Counted from the first letter of the stretch, positions 1 through 6,615 are shown. The stretch is DNA of 6,726 bases from an uncultured Ruminococcus sp. (GCA_946612185.1 CAMOEP010000127.1:1-6726); one strand, 5' to 3'. Numbers and translations: made by a program. The notes: a model not told the origin generated them from the letters alone.

Positions 1-19
1 AAAGGTACACTGAGTTTTC

Positions 20-541
20 ATGACAATACTCATCACTGGCGGCTCGAAGTGCGGAAAATCCCGATTTGCTGAGGAAATTTTAGCAAACTTCACCGGCGAA
101 AAGTTCTACATCGCAACCATGCAGCCCTACGGTCAGGACGCTCAGGAGGCTATCAGCCGCCATTGGAAAATGCGCTCCGGCAAGGGGTTCAAAACTATCG
201 AAAAATACCGGGATATAGCCGAAATCAAGCTACCGGAGAGGTGCGGTGTTCTCCTTGAATGTGTGGGGAATCTGTGCGCCAACGAGATGTTCACCGAGGG
301 CGGAATGACTTTCCCTTCACAGAAAATTTCCGGGGATATCCTCGCCCTCAGCCGCCAGGTCGAACGGCTCGTCATCGTCACAAACCAGGTGGGCAGTGAC
401 GGCTTCGACTACCCGGAAGGCACGGCGGACTACATTGTCGAAATGGGCAAAATTAACCGAAATATAGCCGAATTTGCCGACTGTGTGGTAGAGTGCGTCT
501 GCGGTATACCGGTGTTCCTCAAAGGAGGTATGCCATGCTGA
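20..541 (+). CDS. cobU: CobU-like adenosylcobinamide kinase / adenosylcobinamide-phosphate guanylyltransferase
   Basis: Cytoplasmic enzyme of nucleotide-loop assembly. The family phosphorylates adenosylcobinamide and then transfers GMP to give adenosylcobinamide-GDP. The 173-aa protein is near the usual CobU length (about 180). A P-loop GGSKCGKS lies at residues 7-14, an IAT strand at 31-33, and a SRHWKMR segment at 46-52. His48 there aligns with the histidine that CobU guanylylates (His46 in Salmonella). LLECVGNLCANEMF (79-92 approx.) matches the family's DCLTLWLxN region, and GIPVFLKGG (162-170) is the usual C-terminal end. The odd point is that the family's NEVGxGIVP motif reads TNQVGSDGFDY at 121-131, so that loop has diverged. 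The ATG at 20 gives the correct MTILITGG start. Its upstream signal is weak: AAAGG at 1-5 is 14 nt away. The start forms ATGA (20-23), so an upstream gene may end at 23. The gene overlaps cobS by 7 nt. The family call is firm; full bifunctionality is inferred. Confidence 0.93.
   Translation: MTILITGGSKCGKSRFAEEILANFTGEKFYIATMQPYGQDAQEAISRHWKMRSGKGFKTIEKYRDIAEIKLPERCGVLLECVGNLCANEMFTEGGMTFPSQKISGDILALSRQVERLVIVTNQVGSDGFDYPEGTADYIVEMGKINRNIAEFADCVVECVCGIPVFLKGGMPC
521..529 (+). promoter_or_regulatory. Ribosome binding site that fixes the cobS start
   Basis: AAAGGAGGT is a near-perfect anti-Shine-Dalgarno match, 5 nt before the ATG at 535 and inside the 3' end of cobU. It favours 535 over the in-frame ATG at 493, which would add 14 residues unlike CobS. 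Confidence 0.8.
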
Positions 542-1302
542 ATTCGCTGTTTTCGGCGTTCCTGATGTACTCCAGGATCCCCATGCCGAAGGTGGAGTGG
601 AAAGAGGAGAACAGGCGCTATTCTTTGGGATTTTTCCCACTTGTGGGGGCAGTCATCGGCTTGGCGCTGCTGGGCTGGAACTGGCTCGCCCACCGGCTGA
701 ACCTGAACCCCTTCATGCTGGGTACTGTCTCGGCGCTTATCCCCGTGGCAGTTACCGGCGGAATCCACCTTGACGGATTCTGCGATGTCAGCGACGCTCT
801 CGCCTCTTTTGGTGACAAGGACAAGAAGCTGCGCATAATGTCCGACCCCCACGTCGGCTCATTTGCCATAATCAGGCTGTGCGTTAGCATGATGATGTTT
901 TCCGCTGTTTTAAGCCAATTAAGCCGTAATACTACCGCTGTTTGTGCCTGTGGATTCGTCCTGTCTCGCTCACTTAGCGGACTGTCCGCCGTGACCATGC
1001 GTTCCGCAAAATCCACCGGAACGCTACAGAGTTTTGTGAAGCCCTCCCACCGCCGGGTTACAATTGCAATGCAAGCTCTATTTATAGCCATTTCCGGCAC
1101 TTTAATGGTAGCTTTGGGTGGACTTCCGGGCGTGGCTGCACTGGCGGCGGCGACGGCTGTTCTCTGGTACTGCAAAGCTGCTGCATACCGCAATTTTGGC
1201 GGAATTTCCGGTGATGTGTGCGGCTGGTTTCTTGTACTGTGCGAACTGTGGACTTGCACAGCAGCAGTTTTTGCAGAAAAAATTCTGGAGGTGCTGAAAT
1301 GA
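535..1302 (+). CDS. cobS: Adenosylcobinamide-GDP ribazoletransferase (cobalamin synthase)
   Basis: Integral membrane enzyme that joins adenosylcobinamide-GDP to alpha-ribazole or alpha-ribazole phosphate, giving adenosylcobalamin (phosphate). The 255-aa length is typical. Signatures are GGIHLDGFCDVSDAL at residues 75-89, with the Asp-rich motif thought to bind Mg and phosphate, IMSDPHVGSFA at 101-111, and GGISGDVCGW at 222-231. Several hydrophobic stretches alternate with these (about 30-50, 60-76, 110-128, 178-212, 228-248), as in this multi-pass family. A longer reading from an ATG at 493 is possible. The ATG at 535 is preferred because AAAGGAGGT (521-529) sits 5 nt upstream and the protein then begins MLNSLFSAFLMYSRIP, like other CobS. 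It overlaps cobU by 7 nt and the next gene by ATGA (1299-1302), so the three genes are translationally coupled. Confidence 0.95.
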   Translation: MLNSLFSAFLMYSRIPMPKVEWKEENRRYSLGFFPLVGAVIGLALLGWNWLAHRLNLNPFMLGTVSALIPVAVTGGIHLDGFCDVSDALASFGDKDKKLRIMSDPHVGSFAIIRLCVSMMMFSAVLSQLSRNTTAVCACGFVLSRSLSGLSAVTMRSAKSTGTLQSFVKPSHRRVTIAMQALFIAISGTLMVALGGLPGVAALAAATAVLWYCKAAAYRNFGGISGDVCGWFLVLCELWTCTAAVFAEKILEVLK

Positions 1303-1679
1303 TTCTGATTATTGGAGGACGCTCTCAGGGTAAGCGTGACTTTGCTGCCGAAGTGCTGAAAATTCCCCGAACGGACATTTCCGAGGGACGTGATATTTGC
1401 CCTGATGATGCCTATAAATGTCGATGTATAGCCAATTTTCAGGAACTAATCCGAAAATGCAGCGACCCGGTCAGCTTCACTGAAAACCTCTGCCGGACTT
1501 CACCGGACATCGTGGTCATCATGGACGAGGTGGGCAGCGGAATCGTGCCAATGGACAGGAACGACCGTGTATGGCGAGAGAACGTTGGGCGCTGCGGCTG
1601 CATCGTCGCTGCCCACGCAAAGAGTGTGATCCGCATGGTTTGCGGGATTCCGACAATTATTAAGGGGGAACTGCCGTGA
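1299..1679 (+). CDS. Short CobU-family protein (second, divergent copy)
   Basis: A 126-aa CobU homologue, about 50 residues shorter than the usual enzyme. It opens with MILIIGGRSQGKRDFAAEVL. The P-loop (6-13) ends GKR instead of GK[S/T], so the Mg-coordinating hydroxyl is absent. The middle segment, which in CobU carries the IATA strand and the guanylylated His of RHxxR, is missing: residues 25-65 contain no histidine. The C-terminal third is well preserved: VIMDEVGSGIVPMDR (73-87) matches NEVGxGIVP, and VCGIPTIIKGE (114-124) is the family end. The gene begins at the ATG at 1299, with GGAGG at 1287-1291, inside ATGA overlapping the cobS stop. A longer in-frame reading from 1218 lies within cobS and is not needed. 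It may be a partner subunit for the first CobU, a guanylyltransferase-only or kinase-dead relic, or a regulator; the sequence cannot decide. Family membership is fairly sure, function is not. Confidence 0.8.
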   Translation: MILIIGGRSQGKRDFAAEVLKIPRTDISEGRDICPDDAYKCRCIANFQELIRKCSDPVSFTENLCRTSPDIVVIMDEVGSGIVPMDRNDRVWRENVGRCGCIVAAHAKSVIRMVCGIPTIIKGELP

Positions 1680-2236
1680 AAGTTCTCCTGATTCGGCACG
1701 GGCAGACAATAGGCAATTTGCACAAAAGGTACATTGGGCGAACTGATGAGCCACTGTGCAGTGAGGGCATCAATGCACTGAAATGTACAGAAATGCCTGA
1801 ATGTGACCTGGTAATTACAAGTCCAATGAAGCGCTGTATCCAAACTGCTGAGATACTATTTCCGGGGGCTGAACCTGTCGTGTGCAATGACCTGCGGGAG
1901 TGCGATTTTGGCGATTTTGAGGGGAAAAATTACCTTGAACTATCCTGTGATCCCAACTATCAGCGCTGGATCGACAGCTACGGAACTCTCCCCTTTCCCG
2001 GCGGTGAATCACCGGATACTTTCCGCAAGCGATGTGTAAGTGCATTTTCAGAAATTTCTGAACAATATTACAGTTTTGGCTGCATCGCACTGGTAGTTCA
2101 CGGTGGCACGATCATGTCAATTATGAGCAGGTACGCCGTTCCCCATAAGGATTATTTCGACTGGAACATTCCGAATGGTCACGGTTATTTATGCCAGTTT
2201 AAACAAAATTCGCTATATTTATTGGAGTATATATGA
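1676..2236 (+). CDS. cobC: Histidine phosphatase family protein, probable alpha-ribazole-5'-phosphate phosphatase
   Basis: Member of the phosphoglycerate-mutase/histidine-phosphatase family. In this operon it probably removes the 5' phosphate from alpha-ribazole phosphate or adenosylcobalamin phosphate, the last step of loop assembly. The 186-aa protein has LIRHGQT at residues 5-11 with His8 as the expected phospho-acceptor, ITSPMKRCIQTAE at 47-59 (the Arg that grips phosphate), RECDFGDFEG at 74-83 with Glu75 as likely general acid, and VVHGGTI at 140-146 with the second catalytic His142. The start is GTG at 1676, forming GTGA with the stop of the preceding gene, and AAGGGGG (1662-1668) lies 7 nt upstream. 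It overlaps cbiB by ATGA. Family members are hard to tell apart by sequence, so the substrate rests on genomic context. The gene is more AT-rich than cobU/cobS and contains a 16-bp palindrome at 2047-2062. Confidence 0.88.
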   Translation: MKVLLIRHGQTIGNLHKRYIGRTDEPLCSEGINALKCTEMPECDLVITSPMKRCIQTAEILFPGAEPVVCNDLRECDFGDFEGKNYLELSCDPNYQRWIDSYGTLPFPGGESPDTFRKRCVSAFSEISEQYYSFGCIALVVHGGTIMSIMSRYAVPHKDYFDWNIPNGHGYLCQFKQNSLYLLEYI

Positions 2237-3192
2237 GCATATTCTCACCAGCTTTGCCAGTTGTCGCCGGGGCAATTCTCGATACATTCATTGGCGACCC
2301 CTACAATATCCCCCACCCTATCCGTGCAATCGGCGCATTAATTAGCGGTTTGGAGCGGTTTTCCAGGAGGAATTTTACTAATCTGAGATTGGCGGGAATG
2401 TTTATTGCGATAACAGTCGTCGGAATATCCGCCGGAGTCACTCTTTCACTTTTGGCGGTCTGCCGACGCATTCACCCGTTCGTCGGAACTGCTTTGGAGA
2501 GCATTATTTGCTGCTATATGCTGGCTGCCAGAAACCTGTGCGACGAGAGTATGAAGGTCTGTAAAGCCGCAGAAATAGGCGATTTCGAGGAGGCAAGGCG
2601 AGCTGTTTCGATGATAGTTGGGCGTGACACAGCCGTCCTCGACCACGCTGGGATAATCCGTGCAGCCGTTGAAACCGTCGCTGAAAACGCCTCCGACGGC
2701 GTAACAGCGCCACTTTTCTATATGGGACTTGGAGGCGCTGTTGGAGGTGTGGTCTACAAGGCTATCAACACCATGGATTCAATGATTGGCTACAAAAACG
2801 AGAAATTTGCCGAAATTGGGCGGTTTGCAGCGAAAGTTGACGACCTGGCAAACCTTGTTCCCTCTCGACTAACTGCTCTGATGATGATCGCTGCCTCCCC
2901 GCTTTTTGGTCTGGACGGCAGCAATGCACTACGAATCTGGCGGCGTGACCGGCGAAATCATGCAAGTCCTAACTCAGCGCAGACAGAGTCCGCCTGCGCT
3001 GGCGCTCTCCACCTGCGACTTGCCGGTGACACATGGTATTTCGGCAAATTACACAAAAAACCTTTCATTGGTGACGACGACCGCTCAGTTCAGCCGCAGG
3101 ATATCCGCCGTGCGAACAGGCTGATGTATGCCTCATCTGCGATAATGTTAGTTGTTGCGGCAGCGTTAAGAATTCTCATCGGGAGGAAATAA
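2233..3192 (+). CDS. cbiB: Adenosylcobinamide-phosphate synthase CbiB
   Basis: Membrane protein that couples the aminopropanol (phosphate) arm made with CobD to the f-carboxylate of adenosylcobyric acid, giving adenosylcobinamide (phosphate). The 319-aa length is typical. Conserved family blocks appear in order: LDTFIGDPYNIPHPIRAIG (16-34), VGRDTAVLD (129-137), TVAENASDGVTAPLFY (148-163), NTMDSMIGYKNE (179-190), DLANLVPSRLTAL (204-216), RDRRNHASPNS (238-248) and a short C-terminal hydrophobic segment (about 298-316). Hydrophobic segments near 6-20, 52-78 and 158-178 fit a multi-pass membrane protein. The start ATG overlaps the cobC stop (ATGA), with GGAG at 2224-2227. No signature block is missing, so the gene appears intact. 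The next gene, cobD, supplies its substrate. Confidence 0.96.
   Translation: MSIFSPALPVVAGAILDTFIGDPYNIPHPIRAIGALISGLERFSRRNFTNLRLAGMFIAITVVGISAGVTLSLLAVCRRIHPFVGTALESIICCYMLAARNLCDESMKVCKAAEIGDFEEARRAVSMIVGRDTAVLDHAGIIRAAVETVAENASDGVTAPLFYMGLGGAVGGVVYKAINTMDSMIGYKNEKFAEIGRFAAKVDDLANLVPSRLTALMMIAASPLFGLDGSNALRIWRRDRRNHASPNSAQTESACAGALHLRLAGDTWYFGKLHKKPFIGDDDRSVQPQDIRRANRLMYASSAIMLVVAAALRILIGRK
3182..3186 (+). promoter_or_regulatory. Ribosome binding site deciding the cobD start
   Basis: GGAGG overlaps the end of cbiB. It is 8 nt from the ATG at 3195 and 14 nt from a second in-frame ATG at 3201. Spacing favours 3195; the choice changes only two residues (MRMIHGG versus MIHGG). Confidence 0.65.
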
Positions 3193-3194
3193 TA

Positions 3195-4229
3195 ATGCGC
3201 ATGATACACGGTGGAAACACCCGAAAGTTTCCTGGATTCATTGATTTTTCGGCAAATATCAATCCTCTCGGTATACCTGAAAACGTTCGGCGTGCGGCTA
3301 TTGAAAGTGCTTCTGAGTGGATACATTATCCGGACCCGGACTGTTCTGAACTTTGTTCAGAAATTGCCGATAAATTCTGTACATCATCTAAAAGAGTTTT
3401 ATGTGGGAATGGTGCTGATGACTTGATTTACAGGATTATCTGTACAGTGAAGCCCCGAAAAGCATTAATTTCTGTACCTTCGTTCAGCGAGTATCAGAAA
3501 TTTCTGAACCAATCAGTCTGTAATGTACAGAAATATGTTCTAAGCGAACTGAACAATTTTCAGCTTGACAGCACATTTCTTAGTGCAATTACATCTGATA
3601 CTGAAATGGTAATATTATGCTCTCCAAACAATCCAACTGGTTTGACGATACCGGAAGCAATTCTCGCAGATTGTGCTGAGCGGTGCAAACGGCTCGGAGC
3701 GATTCTTATGTGCGACGAAAGTTTCATTGGATTCGTTCCAGAGAATAAGCGGCGTTCCATTTTACCTATGCTCAATGAGAACTGTATTCTGCTGTCGTCG
3801 ATGACCAAGTTGTATGCTATTCCCGGTCTGCGAATCGGTTATGCCTTGTTTGGAAGCCAAGAACTGGCATCTGCTGTTAAAGAATGTGGTCAATTCTGGC
3901 CGGTGTCTGCCCCTGCAATGGCTGCCGGTATCGCTGCATTGAACTGTCACGAATTTGAAGTTAAAACTGTACATTTCATCACTCAAGAGCGAGAATTCCT
4001 TGTTAGGGAATTATCCGAACTCGGCGTGAAAGTATTTCCCTCAGAAGCTAATTTTCTGCTGATAAAGTCTGTAGAGGGACTCGACGATTTGCTTCTAAAT
4101 AGTAAAATACTGATACGAAATTGCAGTAATTTCGACGGTCTTTCTCCTCAGTTTTTCAGAATTGCTGTTCGTTCGCATGAGGATAACCTGAAATTTCTGA
4201 ACGCCGTCAGGAGGTGTCTCAATGGCTAA
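3195..4229 (+). CDS. cobD: PLP-dependent threonine-phosphate decarboxylase CobD
   Basis: Fold-type I class I/II aminotransferase-like enzyme. CobD decarboxylates L-threonine O-3-phosphate to (R)-1-amino-2-propanol phosphate, the linker that CbiB attaches. The 344-aa protein starts with the CobD-like MIHGGNTRKFPGFIDFSANINPLG (3-26). It also has GNGADDLIYR (71-80, cofactor phosphate region), CSPNNPTG (142-149), the PLP-ring Asp in MCDESFIGF (172-180), SSMTKLYAIPGLRIGYAL (201-218) with Lys205 as the Schiff-base lysine, and RIAVRSHEDN (322-331), which holds the substrate-carboxylate Arg. The related HisC is an alternative by fold, but the HGGN opening and the neighbours CbiB and CbiP favour CobD. 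The gene starts 2 nt after cbiB and overlaps cbiP by 8 nt. It is AT-rich relative to cbiP and carries several copies of the TTCTGAAC motif. Confidence 0.94.
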   Translation: MRMIHGGNTRKFPGFIDFSANINPLGIPENVRRAAIESASEWIHYPDPDCSELCSEIADKFCTSSKRVLCGNGADDLIYRIICTVKPRKALISVPSFSEYQKFLNQSVCNVQKYVLSELNNFQLDSTFLSAITSDTEMVILCSPNNPTGLTIPEAILADCAERCKRLGAILMCDESFIGFVPENKRRSILPMLNENCILLSSMTKLYAIPGLRIGYALFGSQELASAVKECGQFWPVSAPAMAAGIAALNCHEFEVKTVHFITQEREFLVRELSELGVKVFPSEANFLLIKSVEGLDDLLLNSKILIRNCSNFDGLSPQFFRIAVRSHEDNLKFLNAVRRCLNG

Positions 4230-5691
4230 AACTATCATGCTCCAGGGCACAATGTCCAACGTTGGAAAAAGCTTTCTGACGGCGGCAATTTGCCGGATTC
4301 TCATGCAGGACGGCTTTAGCTGCGCCCCCTTCAAGTCCCAGAATATGGCACTGAATTCCTTCGTCACCGCTGACGGTCTGGAAATGGGCAGAGCGCAGGC
4401 AATGCAGGCGGAAGCCGCCAGAATCCAGCCAAGCGTCCTTATGAACCCTGTTCTCCTTAAACCTACTACTGACATAGGCTCGCAGGTCATCGTAAATGGC
4501 TCTGTTCTGGGGAATATGAGGGCTGCCGACTATTTTCGGAAGAAAAAAGCACTGATGCCACATATAGTTGAATCTTTCAATCAACTGTCGTCAATGTATG
4601 ACATAATCGTTATCGAGGGTGCTGGAAGTCCGGTGGAACTGAACCTTAAATCTGACGATATTGTCAATATGGGACTGGCAAAGCGCTTAAAATCGCCGGT
4701 TTTGCTGGTCGGTGACATCGACCGGGGCGGCATTTTTGCTCAGCTTCTCGGCACGCTACAGCTTCTCGAACCCGACGAGCGGTCGCTTGTAAAGGGACTG
4801 GTAGTGAATCAGTTTCGGGGTGACCGGGTGCTGTTCGAGGACGGCGTTCAAATCCTCCAAAACCGCAGTAATTTGCCGGTTGCAGGGGTTGTGCCGTTCA
4901 TTCAATGTGATGTGGAGGACGAGGATTCCCTCTCTCCGAAGCTAAAAAAGTCCACCGCCGACGCACTTATTGATATCGCTGTTATCAAGCTGCCCAAAAT
5001 CTCAAACTTCACCGATTTCGACGTTTTTGACCAGTTTGACGGGGTTTCCGTTCGCTATGTCTCTACGCCGGAGTCGCTGGGAAACCCCGATCTCATCATC
5101 ATTCCAGGTACGAAAAGTACTATTGCGGACGCTGGCTGGCTGGCGAATTCAGGACTTAGCAATGCTGTTAAGAATCTTTTGGCAAACGGCACTCCCCTGT
5201 TCGGAATTTGCGGTGGCTATCAGATCATGGGTTCGGTGATTTCTGACAAAATCGGCTGCGAGGGCGGCGGATTGACCAGAGGCATGGAAATTCTCCGGAG
5301 CGCAACTGAATTCACCGGAGACAAGCGACTGACACAAGTTAATGGAAAATTCTGCGATATTTCAGGATTTTTTAGTTGCCTTTCCGGGGCAGAGTTCTAC
5401 GGATACGAAATACACATGGGCAGGACTGCTGGCACGGAGAGACAACTCACCACCTGTGGCGGAATGTTCAAAGGCAATGCCGCCGGGTGCTATGTTCATG
5501 GCATATTCGACAGTGCCGACGTATCCGGAAGACTCGTTAAAGCGCTATTTGAAGCCAAGAATCTACCATTCACCGAAAGGGCTGTTGACCGGAGGATCTA
5601 CCGGCAGCAACAGTTCGACATCATGGCTGATGCGGTCAGAGAAAGCCTTGACATGAAGCTTATCTACAAAATCATCGAGGAGGGCGTATGA
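4222..5691 (+). CDS. cbiP: Cobyric acid synthase (glutamine-hydrolysing)
   Basis: Cytoplasmic ATP-dependent amidotransferase that adds amide groups to carboxylates b, d, e and g of adenosylcobyrinic acid a,c-diamide, using glutamine, to form adenosylcobyric acid. The 489-aa length matches CbiP/CobQ. The N-terminal synthetase half has MLQGTMSNVGKSFLTAA (6-22, P-loop-like), APFKSQNMALNSFVT (35-49), MNPVLLKP (74-81) and GSQVIVNG (86-93). The C-terminal glutaminase half has IIPGTKST, FGICGGYQIMG with the nucleophile Cys330, GYEIHMGRT, and CYVHGIFD with catalytic His426. These distinguish it from CbiA (a,c-diamide synthase). AGGAGG (4209-4214) is 7 nt before the ATG, and the start lies within the cobD 3' end. 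It overlaps cbiC by ATGA. CbiP and CobQ are the names used in the anaerobic and aerobic pathways. The cbi name is chosen because the other genes look clostridial, which is an inference. Confidence 0.97.
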   Translation: MAKTIMLQGTMSNVGKSFLTAAICRILMQDGFSCAPFKSQNMALNSFVTADGLEMGRAQAMQAEAARIQPSVLMNPVLLKPTTDIGSQVIVNGSVLGNMRAADYFRKKKALMPHIVESFNQLSSMYDIIVIEGAGSPVELNLKSDDIVNMGLAKRLKSPVLLVGDIDRGGIFAQLLGTLQLLEPDERSLVKGLVVNQFRGDRVLFEDGVQILQNRSNLPVAGVVPFIQCDVEDEDSLSPKLKKSTADALIDIAVIKLPKISNFTDFDVFDQFDGVSVRYVSTPESLGNPDLIIIPGTKSTIADAGWLANSGLSNAVKNLLANGTPLFGICGGYQIMGSVISDKIGCEGGGLTRGMEILRSATEFTGDKRLTQVNGKFCDISGFFSCLSGAEFYGYEIHMGRTAGTERQLTTCGGMFKGNAAGCYVHGIFDSADVSGRLVKALFEAKNLPFTERAVDRRIYRQQQFDIMADAVRESLDMKLIYKIIEEGV

Positions 5692-6317
5692 ACCTGGAAT
5701 ATGTGCTGCCTGCCGACATCGAACGACGCAGTTTCGAGATAATTCAGTCCGAGATCGACCGGGAAATTCCTGAGGACGTTAAGCCCATAGTTCTCCGGGC
5801 AATCCACACTTCTGCGGACTTTGACTACCTGGAAAACCTCTATTTTTCGCCAGATGTAGTCCAGCACGCTCTGGACGTTCTGCGAAAAGGGGCATTAATA
5901 GTCACTGACACAAATATGGCACGAACAGGCATTAACAAAGCAGCCCTTATGCGCCACGGCTGCGAGGCTCTCTGTTTCATGGCGGACGAGGACGTTGCCC
6001 AGGCTGCCATAATAAATGGAACGACCCGTGCCACCGCTTCCGTGGACAAGGCTGCAAACCTCGGTAAACCTGTGATTTTCGCCGCCGGAAACGCCCCCAC
6101 CGCCCTTATCCGACTGTGTGAGCATATCACAAGTGGTACATTCCGCCCTGAACTGGTCATCGGTGTGCCCGTGGGATTCGTCAACGTTGTACAGTCCAAA
6201 GAAATGCTCATAGATACCGGTATTCCGTGCATTGTTGCCCGTGGGCGCAAGGGTGGAAGTAACGTTGCGGCAGCAATTTGCAATGCCCTGCTTTATATGC
6301 TTGACGACAAAAAATAG
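5688..6317 (+). CDS. cbiC: Cobalt-precorrin-8 / precorrin-8X methylmutase
   Basis: Enzyme that moves the methyl group from C-11 to C-12 of (cobalt-)precorrin-8, giving (cobalt-)cobyrinic/hydrogenobyrinic acid. It is the only corrin-ring step encoded in this window. The 209-aa protein is full length. VLRAIHTSADFDY (35-47) places the conserved catalytic His at 40. Other family blocks are GALIVTDTNMARTGI (68-82), AAGNAPTAL (132-140), GVPVGFVNVVQSKE (159-172) and the ending GRKGGSNVAAAICNALL (186-202). AGGAGG at 5678-5683 precedes the ATG by only 4 nt, and the start overlaps the cbiP stop by ATGA. It is the last gene before the 0.4-kb intergenic region, and no clear terminator follows its TAG. 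CobH is the aerobic-pathway homologue; sequence alone does not separate the two cleanly. Confidence 0.96.
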   Translation: MNLEYVLPADIERRSFEIIQSEIDREIPEDVKPIVLRAIHTSADFDYLENLYFSPDVVQHALDVLRKGALIVTDTNMARTGINKAALMRHGCEALCFMADEDVAQAAIINGTTRATASVDKAANLGKPVIFAAGNAPTALIRLCEHITSGTFRPELVIGVPVGFVNVVQSKEMLIDTGIPCIVARGRKGGSNVAAAICNALLYMLDDKK

Positions 6318-6367
6318 TCCAAAAGTGCAATTTATACTGTCAAAACAAACAATTTTTCTACAATCTC
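6318..6367. other. AT-rich spacer after cbiC, no terminator seen
   Basis: About 50 nt of A/T-rich sequence between the cbiC stop and the promoter. I see no GC-rich stem followed by a T-run. Transcripts from the upstream operon could therefore read into the riboswitch region. Confidence 0.55.
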
Positions 6368-6396
6368 TTGCATTGCTCACCCAAATCCGCTATAAT
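6368..6396 (+). promoter_or_regulatory. Sigma-A type promoter driving the riboswitch leader
   Basis: A perfect -10 hexamer TATAAT (6391-6396) is 17 nt downstream of a partial -35, TTGCAT (6368-6373; only TTG matches). Transcription would begin near 6403-6405, about 20 nt before the riboswitch aptamer. That is the expected placement. Confidence 0.75.
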
Positions 6397-6423
6397 TGAT
6401 TTGTTCATGAACAAAACTGAATA

Positions 6424-6597
6424 GGCAACCGGTGCCTCCTATGCCAAATGGTATGCGGAGGGTAAAAGGGAAGCAGGTCAGAATCCTGCACGATCTCGTC
6501 ACTGTAATTGCGGAGCGTCCGCTGAATCGCCACTGAGTAATCGGGAAGGCTGCGGAACGCATTGATGCATAAGTCAGGAAACCTGCCGGGTGTTGGT
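6424..6597 (+). ncRNA. Cobalamin riboswitch aptamer
   Basis: Conserved core blocks appear in the canonical order: GGTGCC (6431-6436), GGTAAAAGGGAA (6461-6472), a P4-like GCAGG/CCTGC hairpin (6473-6477 with 6485-6489), TCACTGTAA (6499-6507), a peripheral hairpin GCGGA/TCCGC (6510-6514 with 6518-6522), CCACTG (6530-6535), GGGAAGG (6543-6549) and the B12 box AAGTCAGGAAACCTGCC (6571-6587). CAAC (6426-6429) can pair with GTTG (6592-6595) as a short closing helix, which sets the outer limits; these ends are approximate. The RNA binds adenosylcobalamin or a related corrinoid and represses the downstream gene. It lies after cbiC on the same strand and so controls a gene past the right edge, not the operon in view. 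Confidence 0.95.
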
Positions 6598-6615
6598 ACA
6601 GAACCATTGGGTTCA

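Noticed and set aside
493..534. N-terminal extension of cobS from the ATG at 493
   Set aside because: The extra 14 residues lie within cobU and do not resemble CobS; a strong ribosome site at 521-529 points to the start at 535.
618..1259. Long open frame on the minus strand opposite cobS (213 aa)
   Set aside because: It is antisense to a clear CobS gene, has no recognisable motif, and is best explained as a shadow of GC-biased codon positions.
1218..1298. N-terminal extension of the short CobU from 1218
   Set aside because: It lies wholly within cobS, adds 27 residues before the P-loop strand, and has a poorer start context than the ATG at 1299.
2195..2232. Internal promoter before cbiB
   Set aside because: There is an AT-rich TATATT-like stretch but no convincing -35 at 16-18 nt, and the bases are the coding end of cobC.
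3344..3362. LexA (SOS) operator
   Set aside because: The Gram-positive box needs GAAC-N4-GTTC; here the spacer is 3 nt and the site lies inside a coding region, so it does not fit.
5840..6380. Minus-strand open frames opposite cbiC
   Set aside because: They overlap a gene with all CbiC signatures and show no family motifs or ribosome sites.
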